Source: Corynebacterium sp. p3-SID1145 (lineage in GTDB: Bacteria; Actinomycetota; Actinomycetes; Mycobacteriales; Mycobacteriaceae). From it: 64,000 nucleotides of DNA. Below are positions 56,353 through 64,000 of the stretch, piece by piece (within the stretch, counting starts at the first letter, position 1; each line of letters begins with the position of its first letter). Under the pieces are notes generated by a model. The model ran no database searches. It worked only from the letters and a program-made list of their open reading frames with translations, and had not been told where the DNA came from. Location: the NCBI GenBank assembly GCA_025144245.1, contig JALXXC010000001.1, positions 1-64,000 on the forward strand, read 5' to 3'. The position numbers and the translations under genes were made by a program.

Positions 56353-57648
56353 CTAGCCTTCCGCGCCGTCCACCCGTGCCCAGCGCATGGAGGAGAACCG
56401 CCACACGTCACCGGCCAGGCGGATCACGATCATCGCGGCCAGGCCGCACCAGATGCCCGTGAGTCCCGTACCCGCCCAGTAGGCGATGGCGATGCCGGGC
56501 AAAAAGCCCAGCAGCACCGAACTCAACGTCAACGTGCGCAGGAACGCCGCGTCGCTGGCGCCCAGCAGCACACCGTCCAGGGCGAAGAGCACACCGCCCG
56601 CGGCGATCATGGCGATCAGCAGCCACCACGGCCACGCCATCGCGTCCAGCACCGCCTCATCGGTGGTGAACAGCCGCCGGATCAGCGGCCCGCCCACCGC
56701 GAAGATGCCCGCCAGGGTCAACGCGAACCACAGCGACAGGCGGGTGACTTTCTCCCCGACGGCGCGGGCTTCATCGATGCGCCCGGTCCCCAACGCCGAA
56801 CCTGTCAACGTCTGCGCCGCGATGGCGAGCGAGTCGAGCACGAGGGTGAGGAAGTTCCACAGCTGCAGCATCACCTGGTGCGCCGCGAGAGCCGCTACGC
56901 TCACCCGGCCCGCCACCGCCGCCGCAGAAATGAAGGCCACCTGGAACGACAACGACCGCAAGATCAGGTCGCGGCCGAGCACAAGCTGCTGGGCAATCAC
57001 CTTCCGGTCCGGGCGCCACGACCCCTTGTGCACGTGAATCAGCGCCCACAAGAACCCCGCAGCGGTGAGTCCCATACCGATGACGTTGGCCACCGCAGAG
57101 CCCACCAGACCGAACCGCGCCACCAGGAACGGCAGCGCCACCGCGCCGGGGACCAGCCCGCACAGCGTCAAATAGAACGGCAGTTTGGTGTTCTGGACGC
57201 CTCGTAACCAGCCGTTGCCGGCCATGATGATCAGCGTCAGCGGAATCGCCAGCGCCGCCACCCGCATCCAGCTCACCGCCATGTCGGCGGTGGCCGGGTC
57301 GTTGGTCAGGAAGAGCGCGATCGGGTGGGCAAACAACCACACCAGCGTTGCCAGCAGCACACCGACGACGACAGCCACCCACGTGGCTTGGACGCCCTCC
57401 GCGATCGCACGGTCTGTCTTGTCCGCCCCGTAGAACCGGGAGGAGCGCGCTGTCGTGCCGTACGACAGGAACGTCAACTGCGTGGTCACCGTCGACTGCA
57501 CCGTCGCACCCGCCGCGAGCGCCGCAAGTTCACCCGCGCCGAGCCGTCCGATGACGGCCGTGTCCAGCAGCAGGTACAGCGGATTCGCCGCCAGCACGCC
57601 GAGCGCGGGCAATGCGAGCGCCAGCACCCGCCGAAAATTCACCGTCAC
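56353..57648 (-). CDS. MATE family efflux transporter (DinF type)
   Basis: A 431-residue membrane protein with about 12 segments and the MATE pattern LADTAVIGRLG-like LLDTAVIGRLGAGELAAL. It probably exports drugs or metabolites using a cation gradient. It starts at GTG 57648, overlapping the DHH gene stop by 4 bases. Confidence 0.9.
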   Translation of the reverse strand: MTVNFRRVLALALPALGVLAANPLYLLLDTAVIGRLGAGELAALAAGATVQSTVTTQLTFLSYGTTARSSRFYGADKTDRAIAEGVQATWVAVVVGVLLATLVWLFAHPIALFLTNDPATADMAVSWMRVAALAIPLTLIIMAGNGWLRGVQNTKLPFYLTLCGLVPGAVALPFLVARFGLVGSAVANVIGMGLTAAGFLWALIHVHKGSWRPDRKVIAQQLVLGRDLILRSLSFQVAFISAAAVAGRVSVAALAAHQVMLQLWNFLTLVLDSLAIAAQTLTGSALGTGRIDEARAVGEKVTRLSLWFALTLAGIFAVGGPLIRRLFTTDEAVLDAMAWPWWLLIAMIAAGGVLFALDGVLLGASDAAFLRTLTLSSVLLGFLPGIAIAYWAGTGLTGIWCGLAAMIVIRLAGDVWRFSSMRWARVDGAEG

Positions 57649-58640
57649 GGCGCAGACACCATCTCAGCGACTGTGCGCCGCAACTCCACGATGGCGTCGG
57701 ACACCGGGCCTGCGACGGAGTACCCGGCAGCCGGGATATGCCCGCCACCGCCGTACACGGCGGCGACCTCCGCGACATTCACCACAGTGGAACGCAGGGA
57801 GACCGACCAGTAGCCCGGGTGGATCTCCTTGAACACCACTCCGATATCGCTCCCCGTCAGCGCGCGGGAGTACTCGATGATGGATTCCACCGCCGTCTGG
57901 TTCATGCCCGAAAGGTGGGCGTCGTCGATGCGCAGGACCGACATGGTGAGCGAGCCCGCAGTCAGCGTCTGCATCCCGGCCATGACTTCGCCCATGAGCT
58001 TCAGGTCGTCGGCGGAGACCGCATCCATCAAGTCCATGCCCGCCGAACGCGGCTCGACCCCGCTATCCAGCAGTTCCGCCGCCAGGCGGTGCATGCGCGG
58101 GGTGCCCCAGCGGAAGCTGCCGGTGTCGGTGACCAGGCCAGCGTACAGGCAGTACGCGATTTCAGGCGTGAGACCGACTCCCAGGTAGCTCATCAGCTCG
58201 CGAATAATCACCGTCGTAGACTCCGACGGCAGGATCAGGTTCATCCCGCCGAAGCCCGGGTTCGACGCGTGGTGGTCGATCACGATCACCCGCGACGGGT
58301 CCGCCTCCAGGTCCGCACGGAAACGGCCGGTGCGGTCCACCGAAGCGCAGTCCGTTGTCACCACCAGGCCGTCCGCGGGCAGCTCCTCGCCGAGCACGAT
58401 CTCATCGACCCCCGGGATGGTGGCGAGGTTTTCCGGCCACGGCTCGTTCTGCCCGATGAGCACATCCACCGTGATGCCCAGCGAACGCAACGCGATCGCC
58501 AGCGCCGAAGCCGAACCCACGGCGTCCGCATCAGGGCGGATATGGGTGACAACGTGAACGACATCAGCGGCTTTCAGGCGCTGCGCCACTGCCTCGAATT
58601 CGCCCTCGCCCGGGGCGAAGAGATTGGCCGGGGACGTCAT
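57645..58640 (-). CDS. DHH-family phosphoesterase (NrnA-like)
   Basis: A 331-residue DHH/DHHA1 protein with motif I IRPDADAVGSA, the DHH triad in VIDHHASNPGFG, and a C-terminal GGGH segment in YGGGGHIPAAG. Relatives hydrolyse nanoRNA, pAp or cyclic dinucleotides. ATG follows the rbfA stop directly. Confidence 0.9.
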   Translation of the reverse strand: MTSPANLFAPGEGEFEAVAQRLKAADVVHVVTHIRPDADAVGSASALAIALRSLGITVDVLIGQNEPWPENLATIPGVDEIVLGEELPADGLVVTTDCASVDRTGRFRADLEADPSRVIVIDHHASNPGFGGMNLILPSESTTVIIRELMSYLGVGLTPEIAYCLYAGLVTDTGSFRWGTPRMHRLAAELLDSGVEPRSAGMDLMDAVSADDLKLMGEVMAGMQTLTAGSLTMSVLRIDDAHLSGMNQTAVESIIEYSRALTGSDIGVVFKEIHPGYWSVSLRSTVVNVAEVAAVYGGGGHIPAAGYSVAGPVSDAIVELRRTVAEMVSAP

Positions 58641-59075
58641 CTACTCATCCCTCGTCTTGTACGGGTCCGCGTCGCCCGCCGGGGTCGCGTTCTTCTTCAG
58701 CTCCGCGAGCTCCTCGTCGCGCGCACGGGCGCGCGCCAACAGCTCCTCCATGCGTGCCGACGCTTCCGGCACCGTATCCAGTTCGAAGCTCAACGTCGGA
58801 GTGAACCGGACCCCTAGCTCATCACCCATGATCTTGCGGAGTTGGCCGCGGGCGCGGTGGAGGGCCTCCGCCGCCTGGTCCAGGTCGGGCTCATCGTCTA
58901 TGTCGGCGCCGCGAACCGTGTAGTACACGGTCGCGTCGTGCAGGTCGCCGGTGACGCGCACATCGGTGACCGTGACCAGTTCCAACCGGCGGTCCTTGAT
59001 CTGGCGCTCGATAGCGCTCGCCACAATCGTCTGAATCCGTTTGGCCAAACGCTGCGCGCGGGTGTTATCAGCCAC
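58641..59075 (-). CDS. rbfA: 30S ribosome-binding factor A
   Basis: A 144-residue RbfA; the start is GTG 59075 with AAGGGGAAG upstream, reading [15 protein letters not shown]. The KH-like fold ends near [15 protein letters not shown]. It matures 16S rRNA at the 30S 5' end. A charged C-terminal extension is present. Confidence 0.94.
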   Translation of the reverse strand: MADNTRAQRLAKRIQTIVASAIERQIKDRRLELVTVTDVRVTGDLHDATVYYTVRGADIDDEPDLDQAAEALHRARGQLRKIMGDELGVRFTPTLSFELDTVPEASARMEELLARARARDEELAELKKNATPAGDADPYKTRDE

Positions 59076-59135
59076 AGTGCTTCCCCTTCCTGCAATCCAA
59101 AAATCAGCTTCCCTAGTGTAGCGCCCCTCACTAAC

Positions 59136-59173
59136 GCCCACGCCCCGCGGGCAGAAGCCAGCGGGGCGTGGGC
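59136..59173. terminator. Long GC hairpin after infB
   Basis: GCCCACGCCCCGC (59136-59148) and GCGGGGCGTGGGC (59161-59173) pair perfectly over 13 bp with a 12-base loop. It lies 33 bases after the infB stop and before rbfA. No T run follows, so it may slow or partly end transcription. Confidence 0.7.
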
Positions 59174-59186
59174 GGGACGTCAGTCC

Positions 59187-59196
59187 GTCGATAAGC
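59187..59196 (+). repeat. Intergenic GTCGATAAGC decamer after infB
   Basis: Exact copy between the infB stop (59206) and the hairpin at 59136-59173. No coding constraint acts here. Confidence 0.85.
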
Positions 59197-59205
59197 GGTC
59201 ACGCG

Positions 59206-62025
59206 TTAGCTGCGCGGAACCTCGACCATCTCGTAGACCTGGATCTCGTCGTCGACCTGGATGTCCGGGTACGACAGGACCATGCCGCATTCGTAACCCT
59301 TGTCCACCTCGGTGACGTCGTCCTTCTCGCGGCGGAGCGAATCGATTGTCGCATCCGGCGTGACCACGTTGCCGTCTCGCACGAGGCGGACCTTCGCCCC
59401 GCGCTTGACCTTGCCGGACGTGACCATGCAGCCCGCGATGAGGCCCACGGAGGACGCCTTGAAGATCTGTCGGATCTCGGCGGCACCGAGGTCGCGCTCC
59501 TCGTAGATGGGCTTGAGCATGCCCTTGAGCGCGGCCTCCATGTCGTCGATGACCTGGTAGATCACCGAGTAGTAGCGGATCTCCACGCCCTCTTCGTTGG
59601 CTTCCTCGGTGGCCTTGCCCTCGGATCGGACGTTGAAGGCGATGATCACCGCGTCGGAAGCGGCGGCCAGCGACACGTTGGTCTGGGTCACAGCACCGAC
59701 ACCGCGGTCGATGATGTTGACCTGCACCTCGTCGTCCACCTCGATCTTGAGCAGAGCCTCCTCGAGGGCCTCCACCGAACCGGCGTTGTCGCCCTTGAGG
59801 ATGAGGTTGAGCGTGCTGGTCTCCTTGAGAGCCTGGTCCAGGTTCTCCAAGGAGACGCGCTTCTTCTTGCGCGCCTGCATCGCCGCACGCTGACGCGCGT
59901 CACGCTGCGCCGCGATCTGGCGTGCCACACGGTCGTCCTCGACCACGAGCAGGTTGTCGCCCGGGCCCGGGACACCGTTGAGGCCCTGAACCTGAACCGG
60001 GCAGGACGGACCCGCCTCCTCGACGTCGTTGCCCCACTCGTCGATCATGCGGCGCACGCGGCCGAAGTTGCCCCCGACGACGATCGAGTCGCCGACGCGC
60101 AGGGTACCGCGCTGCACGATGACCGTGGAGACGGGGCCGCGGCCGCGGTCCAGGTGGGATTCGATGGCCAGGCCCTGGGCGTCCATGTCCGGGTTCGCCG
60201 TCAGCTCGAGCGCCGCGTCCGCGGTGAGCAGGACAGCTTCGAGCAGGTCGTCGATGCCGGTGCCGTTCTTCGCCGAGATGTCGATGAACATGGTGTCGCC
60301 GCCGTACTCCTCCGGCACGAGTTCATACTCGGTGAGCTGGCCGCGGATCTTGTCCGGCTGCGCCTCCGGCTTATCCACCTTGTTCACCGCAACCACGATA
60401 GGCAGCTCCGCCGCCTTGGCATGGTTGATCGCCTCGACGGTCTGCGGCATCACGCCGTCGTCCGCCGCGACCACGAGGATCGCCAGGTCGGTCGACTTGG
60501 CGCCGCGGGCACGCATAGCGGTGAACGCCTCGTGGCCCGGGGTATCCAAGAACGTGATCTTGCGCGGCTCGTCCTCGAGGGTGACCTCGGTCTGATACGC
60601 ACCGATGCCCTGAGTGATGCCGCCAGCCTCGCCGCGGCCCACGTTCGCGTTGCGGATCGAGTCCAGCAAGCGGGTCTTACCGTGGTCGACGTGGCCCATG
60701 ACGGACACCACCGGCGGGCGCTGCTCGAGGGCTTCCTCGCCGCCCTCGTCCTCGCCGAACTGGAGGTCGAAGGACTCGAGCAGCTCACGGTCCTCGTCCT
60801 CCGGCGAGACGATCTGCACCTCGTAGTTGATCTCGGCGCCCAGCAGCTGCAGCGTCTCCTCGGAGACGGACTGCGTGGCGGTCACCATCTCGCCCAGGTT
60901 GAACAGTGCCTGGACGAGGTTCGATGCCTCGGTGCCGATCTTCTCAGCCAAGTCGGACAGGGTCGCACCCTGGCGGAGGCGCACGGTCTTACCGCCACCG
61001 TCCGGCAGACGCACACCACCGACGACATTCGGTGCGTGCATCTCCTCGTACTCGTGGCGCTTCTGGCGCTTGGACTTGCGTCCCTTGCCAGGCGCACCAC
61101 CCGGACGGCCGAATGCGCCGGCCGTGCCGCCGCGGCGGCCGCCACGGCCGCGGAAACCGCCGCCCATCGGGCCGCGTCCGCGTCCACCTGGGCCACCCGG
61201 ACCACCGCGACCGCGTCCGCCACCCTTGCGGCTAGCAGCGCGCGACGGCATCTGCGCCGGGTTCGGGTGGTTCGCCATGTCTGCGGGGCTCGGTGCTCCC
61301 GAACGGGAACCGCCGCCGGAACGCTGACCCTGGCCGCCCGGACGGGATGCCTGGTCGCCGCGGCGCTTCTGCGGGCCGCCTGCTCCACCGCGTCCACCCG
61401 GACGCGGCTGCGGCCGCGGGCCGCCGGAGTTGGAGGAAAACGGGTTGTTGGCCACGCGCGGGCGGCCGCCCGGCTTCGGCTTCGGGCGCGGCATGGGTGC
61501 GGCGCCGCCCTCGGAACCCGGCTTCGGCGCCGGCTTACCAGCGGGCTTGGGGCCCGGCTTGGCTGCGGCACCCGGCTTGGGGGCAGCGGGCTTGTTGGCG
61601 GCGGGCTTCGGACCCGGCTTGGCCGCGGCACCCGGCTTGGGGGCAGCAGGCTTGTTCGCGGCGGGCTTCGGACCCGGCTTGGCTGCCGCACCCGGCTTGG
61701 TGTCCCCGCCCTTCGAGGCCTCGCCGGCAGGCTTGGCGGCCGGCTTCGCCGCACCAGGTTTGGGGGCCGCCGGTTTCTTGGTGCCAGCCGCAGTCTTCTT
61801 CGCCGCAGCGGGCTTGGCGGTCTTTCCGGTCTTAGCCGCCTTTTCGTCCTTCGCACCGTTGCCGCGCTCTTCGTAGAGCGCCTTCATCTTCTTCACCACC
61901 GGGGGTTCGATGGTGGACGATGCGGTCTTGACGAACTCGCCTTCCTCTTTCAGGGTGGCGAGCAATTCCTTACTTGTTACGCCGAGCTGTTTAGCCAGTT
62001 CGTGAACGCGTAGCTTTCCGGACAC
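59206..62025 (-). CDS. infB: Translation initiation factor IF-2
   Basis: A 939-residue IF-2. The N-terminus ([16 protein letters not shown]) precedes a Pro/Lys/Ala-rich region with 20-residue repeats and a Gly/Arg-rich stretch. The G domain has GHVDHGKT near residue 441, DTPGHEAF and NKVDKPEA. It positions initiator tRNA on the 30S subunit. The leader holds a 39-base stem-loop and an 11-bp direct repeat. Confidence 0.97.
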   Translation of the reverse strand: MSGKLRVHELAKQLGVTSKELLATLKEEGEFVKTASSTIEPPVVKKMKALYEERGNGAKDEKAAKTGKTAKPAAAKKTAAGTKKPAAPKPGAAKPAAKPAGEASKGGDTKPGAAAKPGPKPAANKPAAPKPGAAAKPGPKPAANKPAAPKPGAAAKPGPKPAGKPAPKPGSEGGAAPMPRPKPKPGGRPRVANNPFSSNSGGPRPQPRPGGRGGAGGPQKRRGDQASRPGGQGQRSGGGSRSGAPSPADMANHPNPAQMPSRAASRKGGGRGRGGPGGPGGRGRGPMGGGFRGRGGRRGGTAGAFGRPGGAPGKGRKSKRQKRHEYEEMHAPNVVGGVRLPDGGGKTVRLRQGATLSDLAEKIGTEASNLVQALFNLGEMVTATQSVSEETLQLLGAEINYEVQIVSPEDEDRELLESFDLQFGEDEGGEEALEQRPPVVSVMGHVDHGKTRLLDSIRNANVGRGEAGGITQGIGAYQTEVTLEDEPRKITFLDTPGHEAFTAMRARGAKSTDLAILVVAADDGVMPQTVEAINHAKAAELPIVVAVNKVDKPEAQPDKIRGQLTEYELVPEEYGGDTMFIDISAKNGTGIDDLLEAVLLTADAALELTANPDMDAQGLAIESHLDRGRGPVSTVIVQRGTLRVGDSIVVGGNFGRVRRMIDEWGNDVEEAGPSCPVQVQGLNGVPGPGDNLLVVEDDRVARQIAAQRDARQRAAMQARKKKRVSLENLDQALKETSTLNLILKGDNAGSVEALEEALLKIEVDDEVQVNIIDRGVGAVTQTNVSLAAASDAVIIAFNVRSEGKATEEANEEGVEIRYYSVIYQVIDDMEAALKGMLKPIYEERDLGAAEIRQIFKASSVGLIAGCMVTSGKVKRGAKVRLVRDGNVVTPDATIDSLRREKDDVTEVDKGYECGMVLSYPDIQVDDEIQVYEMVEVPRS
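61540..61705. repeat. Tandem 60-bp repeats inside infB
   Basis: Almost three copies of a 60-bp in-frame unit encode Gly-Ala3-Lys-Pro-Gly-Pro-Lys-Pro, then an Ala/Asn/Lys/Pro segment. They lie in the disordered N-terminal region of IF-2. Confidence 0.85.
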
Positions 62026-62044
62026 GTGTCTCCTCTTTGTTTGG

Positions 62045-62083
62045 CTAGAGGCGACTGTCCGCTGCTACGCGGCAGGCCTCTAG
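62045..62083 (-). promoter_or_regulatory. Stem-loop in the infB leader
   Basis: CTAGAGGC (62045-62052) pairs with GCCTCTAG (62076-62083); inside, CCGC (62059-62062) pairs with GCGG (62069-62072). It ends about 20 bases from the infB start, in the ylxR-infB gap. Confidence 0.6.
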
Positions 62084-62109
62084 ACGATGGTCATGACGTT
62101 CATCGCTGA

Positions 62110-62132
62110 TGCTTCATGGTCTGCTTCATGGT
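62110..62132. repeat. 11-bp direct repeat in the ylxR-infB gap
   Basis: TGCTTCATGGT occurs twice, one base apart (62110-62120 and 62122-62132). Confidence 0.8.
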
Positions 62133-62160
62133 TGAAGACTCATCAGTTCTTTAGTCCTTT

Positions 62161-62442
62161 TCACTTACTGTGCGGAATTTCTCCCGCGATGTACTGACGT
62201 ACGTTGCTGGTGTCCGTGTCAGCAGACACCCGGAGGGCCCGCCCGAAGGCGCGGCGCGACTCCGCAAGCTCAAACGCTTCGATGGTGGGCGTGATCCACG
62301 CTCCGCGGCCGGGAAGTCTCCGCCCCGGGTCCGCGATGATCCGTGTGGGATCGTCGGGGTCGACGACGATGCGCAGAAGCTGAGTGTCCGGCCGCGCGGC
62401 GCGCGTTGCTATGCACGTCCGGGTTCGTGTCGGGTTACTCAT
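62161..62442 (-). CDS. ylxR: YlxR family RNA-binding protein
   Basis: A 93-residue YlxR (DUF448) with RTCIATRAARPDTQLLRIV and GRRLPGRGAWITP, the conserved RNA-binding surface. It is normally between nusA and infB, as here. Its ATG has no recognisable Shine-Dalgarno: the usual place is taken by a GTCGATAAGC decamer. Confidence 0.92.
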   Translation of the reverse strand: MSNPTRTRTCIATRAARPDTQLLRIVVDPDDPTRIIADPGRRLPGRGAWITPTIEAFELAESRRAFGRALRVSADTDTSNVRQYIAGEIPHSK

Positions 62443-62447
62443 TTTTC

Positions 62448-62457
62448 GCTTATCGAC
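62448..62457 (-). repeat. GCTTATCGAC decamer just before ylxR
   Basis: Exact copy, 5 bases upstream of the ylxR ATG, within CGCTTATCGACGCC. It occupies the ribosome binding site position. Confidence 0.85.
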
Positions 62458-62542
62458 GCCTTACGCCCCGCCACCTCGGCAGGATTGAAGCCAAGGGACA
62501 AGCATACGCCATTGTCCCCTAGTTTTGTTACTTGCTGTTCAC

Positions 62543-63589
62543 CTAGTCCGTTCCAGCCGCATCGGAGTGGATATCGATCTTCCACCCCGTCAGGCGCGCA
62601 GCCAGGCGCGCGTTCTGGCCTTCCCGGCCGATTGCCAGCGACAGCTGGTAATCCGGGACCGTGACGCGCGCGGTCTGCGCCTCCAGGTCCAGCACCTCCA
62701 CCTTGACAACCTTCGACGGTGCCAGGGAGTTGCCCACATAGACGGCCGGGTCGTCCGAGTAGTCGACGATGTCGATTTTCTCGCCGTTCAGGCCGTCCAT
62801 GATGTTGGTGACGCGCGCGCCACGGGGGCCGATGCAGGCGCCCTTGGCGTTGATGCCCTTCACGGTGCCTTTGACCGCGACCTTGGAGCGGTGGCCGGCC
62901 TCGCGGGCGATACCGACGATCTCCACCGAGCCGTCCTCGACCTCCGGCACTTCGAGCGCGAACAGACCGCGCACCAGCTCCGGGTGCGTGCGGGACAGGT
63001 TGACGGTGGTGTTGCGCTCACCGCTGGTCACGCCGACGACGTAGGCCTTCACACGGTCACCGTGCACGAGCTTCTCGCCCGGGATCTGCTCCGCGGGCAG
63101 GAGAATGCCGTCCTGGGGGTTCGCCTCGGTGCCGAGCTGCACCACGACGATGCCGCGCGCGTTCGCGTTCGCGTCGCGCTGGACAACTCCGGAGACGACC
63201 TTCCCCTCCAGCTCCGAGTACTCGTCGTACGCGCGGGTCGCCTCGGCCGAACGCATGCGCTTCAGGATCGCTTCGCGCACAGCCAGTGCGCCGACGCGGG
63301 AGAAATTCACTGGGGTGTCGTCGTATTCGGAGACGACGTTTCCTTCGTCGTCAAGCTCGCTGACGAGCACTGCGACCTGCCCTGTCTCCGTGTCGATGTC
63401 CACGCGGGCCTTGGAGCTGCCCTGGCTCTGACTCTGCCCCTGCGCCCCGCCACGCCCCGACGCGCCGCTTTCCTCGCGGGCCTCGCGGTAGGCGGAAAGG
63501 AGCGCCGTTGCGATCGTGGTCAGCAAGTCGTCGACCGGGATCCCGGCTTCCTTCTCAATGCTTTCAAGCGCAGCGATGTCGATATTCAC
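62543..63589 (-). CDS. nusA: Transcription termination/antitermination factor NusA
   Basis: A 348-residue NusA: N-terminal polymerase-binding domain (MNIDIAALESIEKEAGI), S1 (GKVVSGVVQRDANANARGIV), and two KH domains (GACIGPRGARV, then AIGREGQNARLAARLTGW). It modulates pausing. It lacks the acidic C-terminal repeats of E. coli NusA, as usual in actinobacteria. An insert GRGGAQGQSQSQG follows residue 45. Confidence 0.96.
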   Translation of the reverse strand: MNIDIAALESIEKEAGIPVDDLLTTIATALLSAYREAREESGASGRGGAQGQSQSQGSSKARVDIDTETGQVAVLVSELDDEGNVVSEYDDTPVNFSRVGALAVREAILKRMRSAEATRAYDEYSELEGKVVSGVVQRDANANARGIVVVQLGTEANPQDGILLPAEQIPGEKLVHGDRVKAYVVGVTSGERNTTVNLSRTHPELVRGLFALEVPEVEDGSVEIVGIAREAGHRSKVAVKGTVKGINAKGACIGPRGARVTNIMDGLNGEKIDIVDYSDDPAVYVGNSLAPSKVVKVEVLDLEAQTARVTVPDYQLSLAIGREGQNARLAARLTGWKIDIHSDAAGTD

Positions 63590-63635
63590 TTGTCGTCCTT
63601 ACTTACGTGCTCGGTGGTGCTAGGTCTTGAAGGTC

Positions 63636-64000
63636 TCATTCTTCGCCGGCGGCCGCGAGGGCCTCAACGTCGCCGTAATCTTTCTCCGCCAACTCGACCT
63701 CCGCGGCCGGCGGAGTGTTGAACTCAATTTCTACCACCGCACCCGACACGGACGAAATGGGCGTGATCTCGACGGTGGGCTCGCCGCTCTTCTTCGGCGC
63801 GGGAACGATCAGTGCCACAGTGTCCTCCGCGGCGTTGAGTGCGCCGATGCGGTAGAGCTTCTCCCCCGCCTTGACCAGGTGGCCCCGGTTCCGGCGCCAG
63901 TGGCGTGCAGCGGTGAGCGGAAGATCGACGCCCGGGGTGGTCACCTCGAGGGTGTAGCCGGCACCGAAGTTGACGTCGCCGCGCTCCTCCGCGGCGTCGA
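63636..64000 (-). CDS. rimP: Ribosome maturation factor RimP, C-terminal part (5' end outside window)
   Basis: The frame runs off the window end with YTLEVTTPGVDLPLT, the RimP signature. A C-terminal Sm-like domain and an acidic tail (EVELAEKDYGDVEAL) follow. It is the first visible gene of the rimP-nusA-ylxR-infB-rbfA run. Confidence 0.93.
   Translation of the reverse strand, partial: DAAEERGDVNFGAGYTLEVTTPGVDLPLTAARHWRRNRGHLVKAGEKLYRIGALNAAEDTVALIVPAPKKSGEPTVEITPISSVSGAVVEIEFNTPPAAEVELAEKDYGDVEALAAAGEE

Noticed and set aside
61540..61705. 60-bp repeats as a CRISPR array
   Set aside because: They are contiguous in-frame codons of IF-2, without spacers and without cas genes.

Overview
The window is a high-GC, gene-dense actinobacterial chromosome segment. 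Its gene order and protein content match Corynebacterium. Diagnostic signs are the lexA/divS/nrdR cluster beside oxyR-hrpA, sugR followed by the fructose PTS genes, the miaB-miaA-dapF and recA-recX blocks, bioYMN, clgR-pspA, dapB-thyX-dapA-RNase J-ftsK, and pnp-rpsO-ribF/truB-rbfA-infB-nusA-rimP. I see no rRNA, tRNA, prophage, insertion sequence or CRISPR array. I do not name a species.

Layout. 1-5.4 kb: the end of oxyR, hrpA, then nrdR and the SOS division inhibitor divS on the minus strand. 5.5-11 kb: an SOS control region, lexA, sugR, fruK, ptsF (EIIABC) and ptsH. 11-19 kb: an HNH (13E12-type) protein, a uracil permease, hflX, a protein with a Gly/Cys tail, a small membrane protein, and the overlapping run miaA-dapF. 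19-26.5 kb: a DUF349 protein, a GNAT, a stand-alone FMN glutamate-synthase-like protein, miaB and an orphan GluB-like binding protein. 26.5-31.5 kb: recX-recA, DUF3046, bioY-bioM-bioN behind a BioQ-like operator, and pspA. 31.6-35.7 kb: clgR, cinA, pgsA, a YciI protein, terC behind a yybP-ykoY (Mn2+) riboswitch, and a DJ-1/PfpI protein. 35.7-44.2 kb: ftsK, a TIGR03085 protein, RNase J, dapA, thyX and dapB. 44.4-46.8 kb: two secreted or anchored proteins (AMIN-like, cupredoxin) and a large membrane protein. 46.8-54 kb: pnp, small proteins, a Pit phosphate transporter, rpsO, a nucleoside hydrolase and ribF. 54-64 kb: truB converging on a long minus-strand run rimP-nusA-ylxR-infB-rbfA-DHH-MATE-phosphoesterase-PPTase.

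Most genes are housekeeping: DNA repair and SOS, tRNA modification, lysine/DAP and thymidylate synthesis, RNA decay, translation initiation and ribosome maturation, sugar uptake, biotin uptake and phosphate uptake.

The most unexpected signal lies outside the gene list. A decamer, GTCGATAAGC (reverse GCTTATCGAC), occurs 15 times exactly in 64 kb, where about 0.1 would be expected by chance. It is used in both orientations, inside genes (often as Leu-Ile-Asp), at three Arg-Arg-stop gene ends and in intergenic gaps. Other control signals include a riboswitch whose 3' strand can also pair with the terC ribosome binding site, a 13-bp terminator-like hairpin that swallows a downstream start codon, a perfect inverted pair of DnaA-box-like sites, and short iteron-like repeats.
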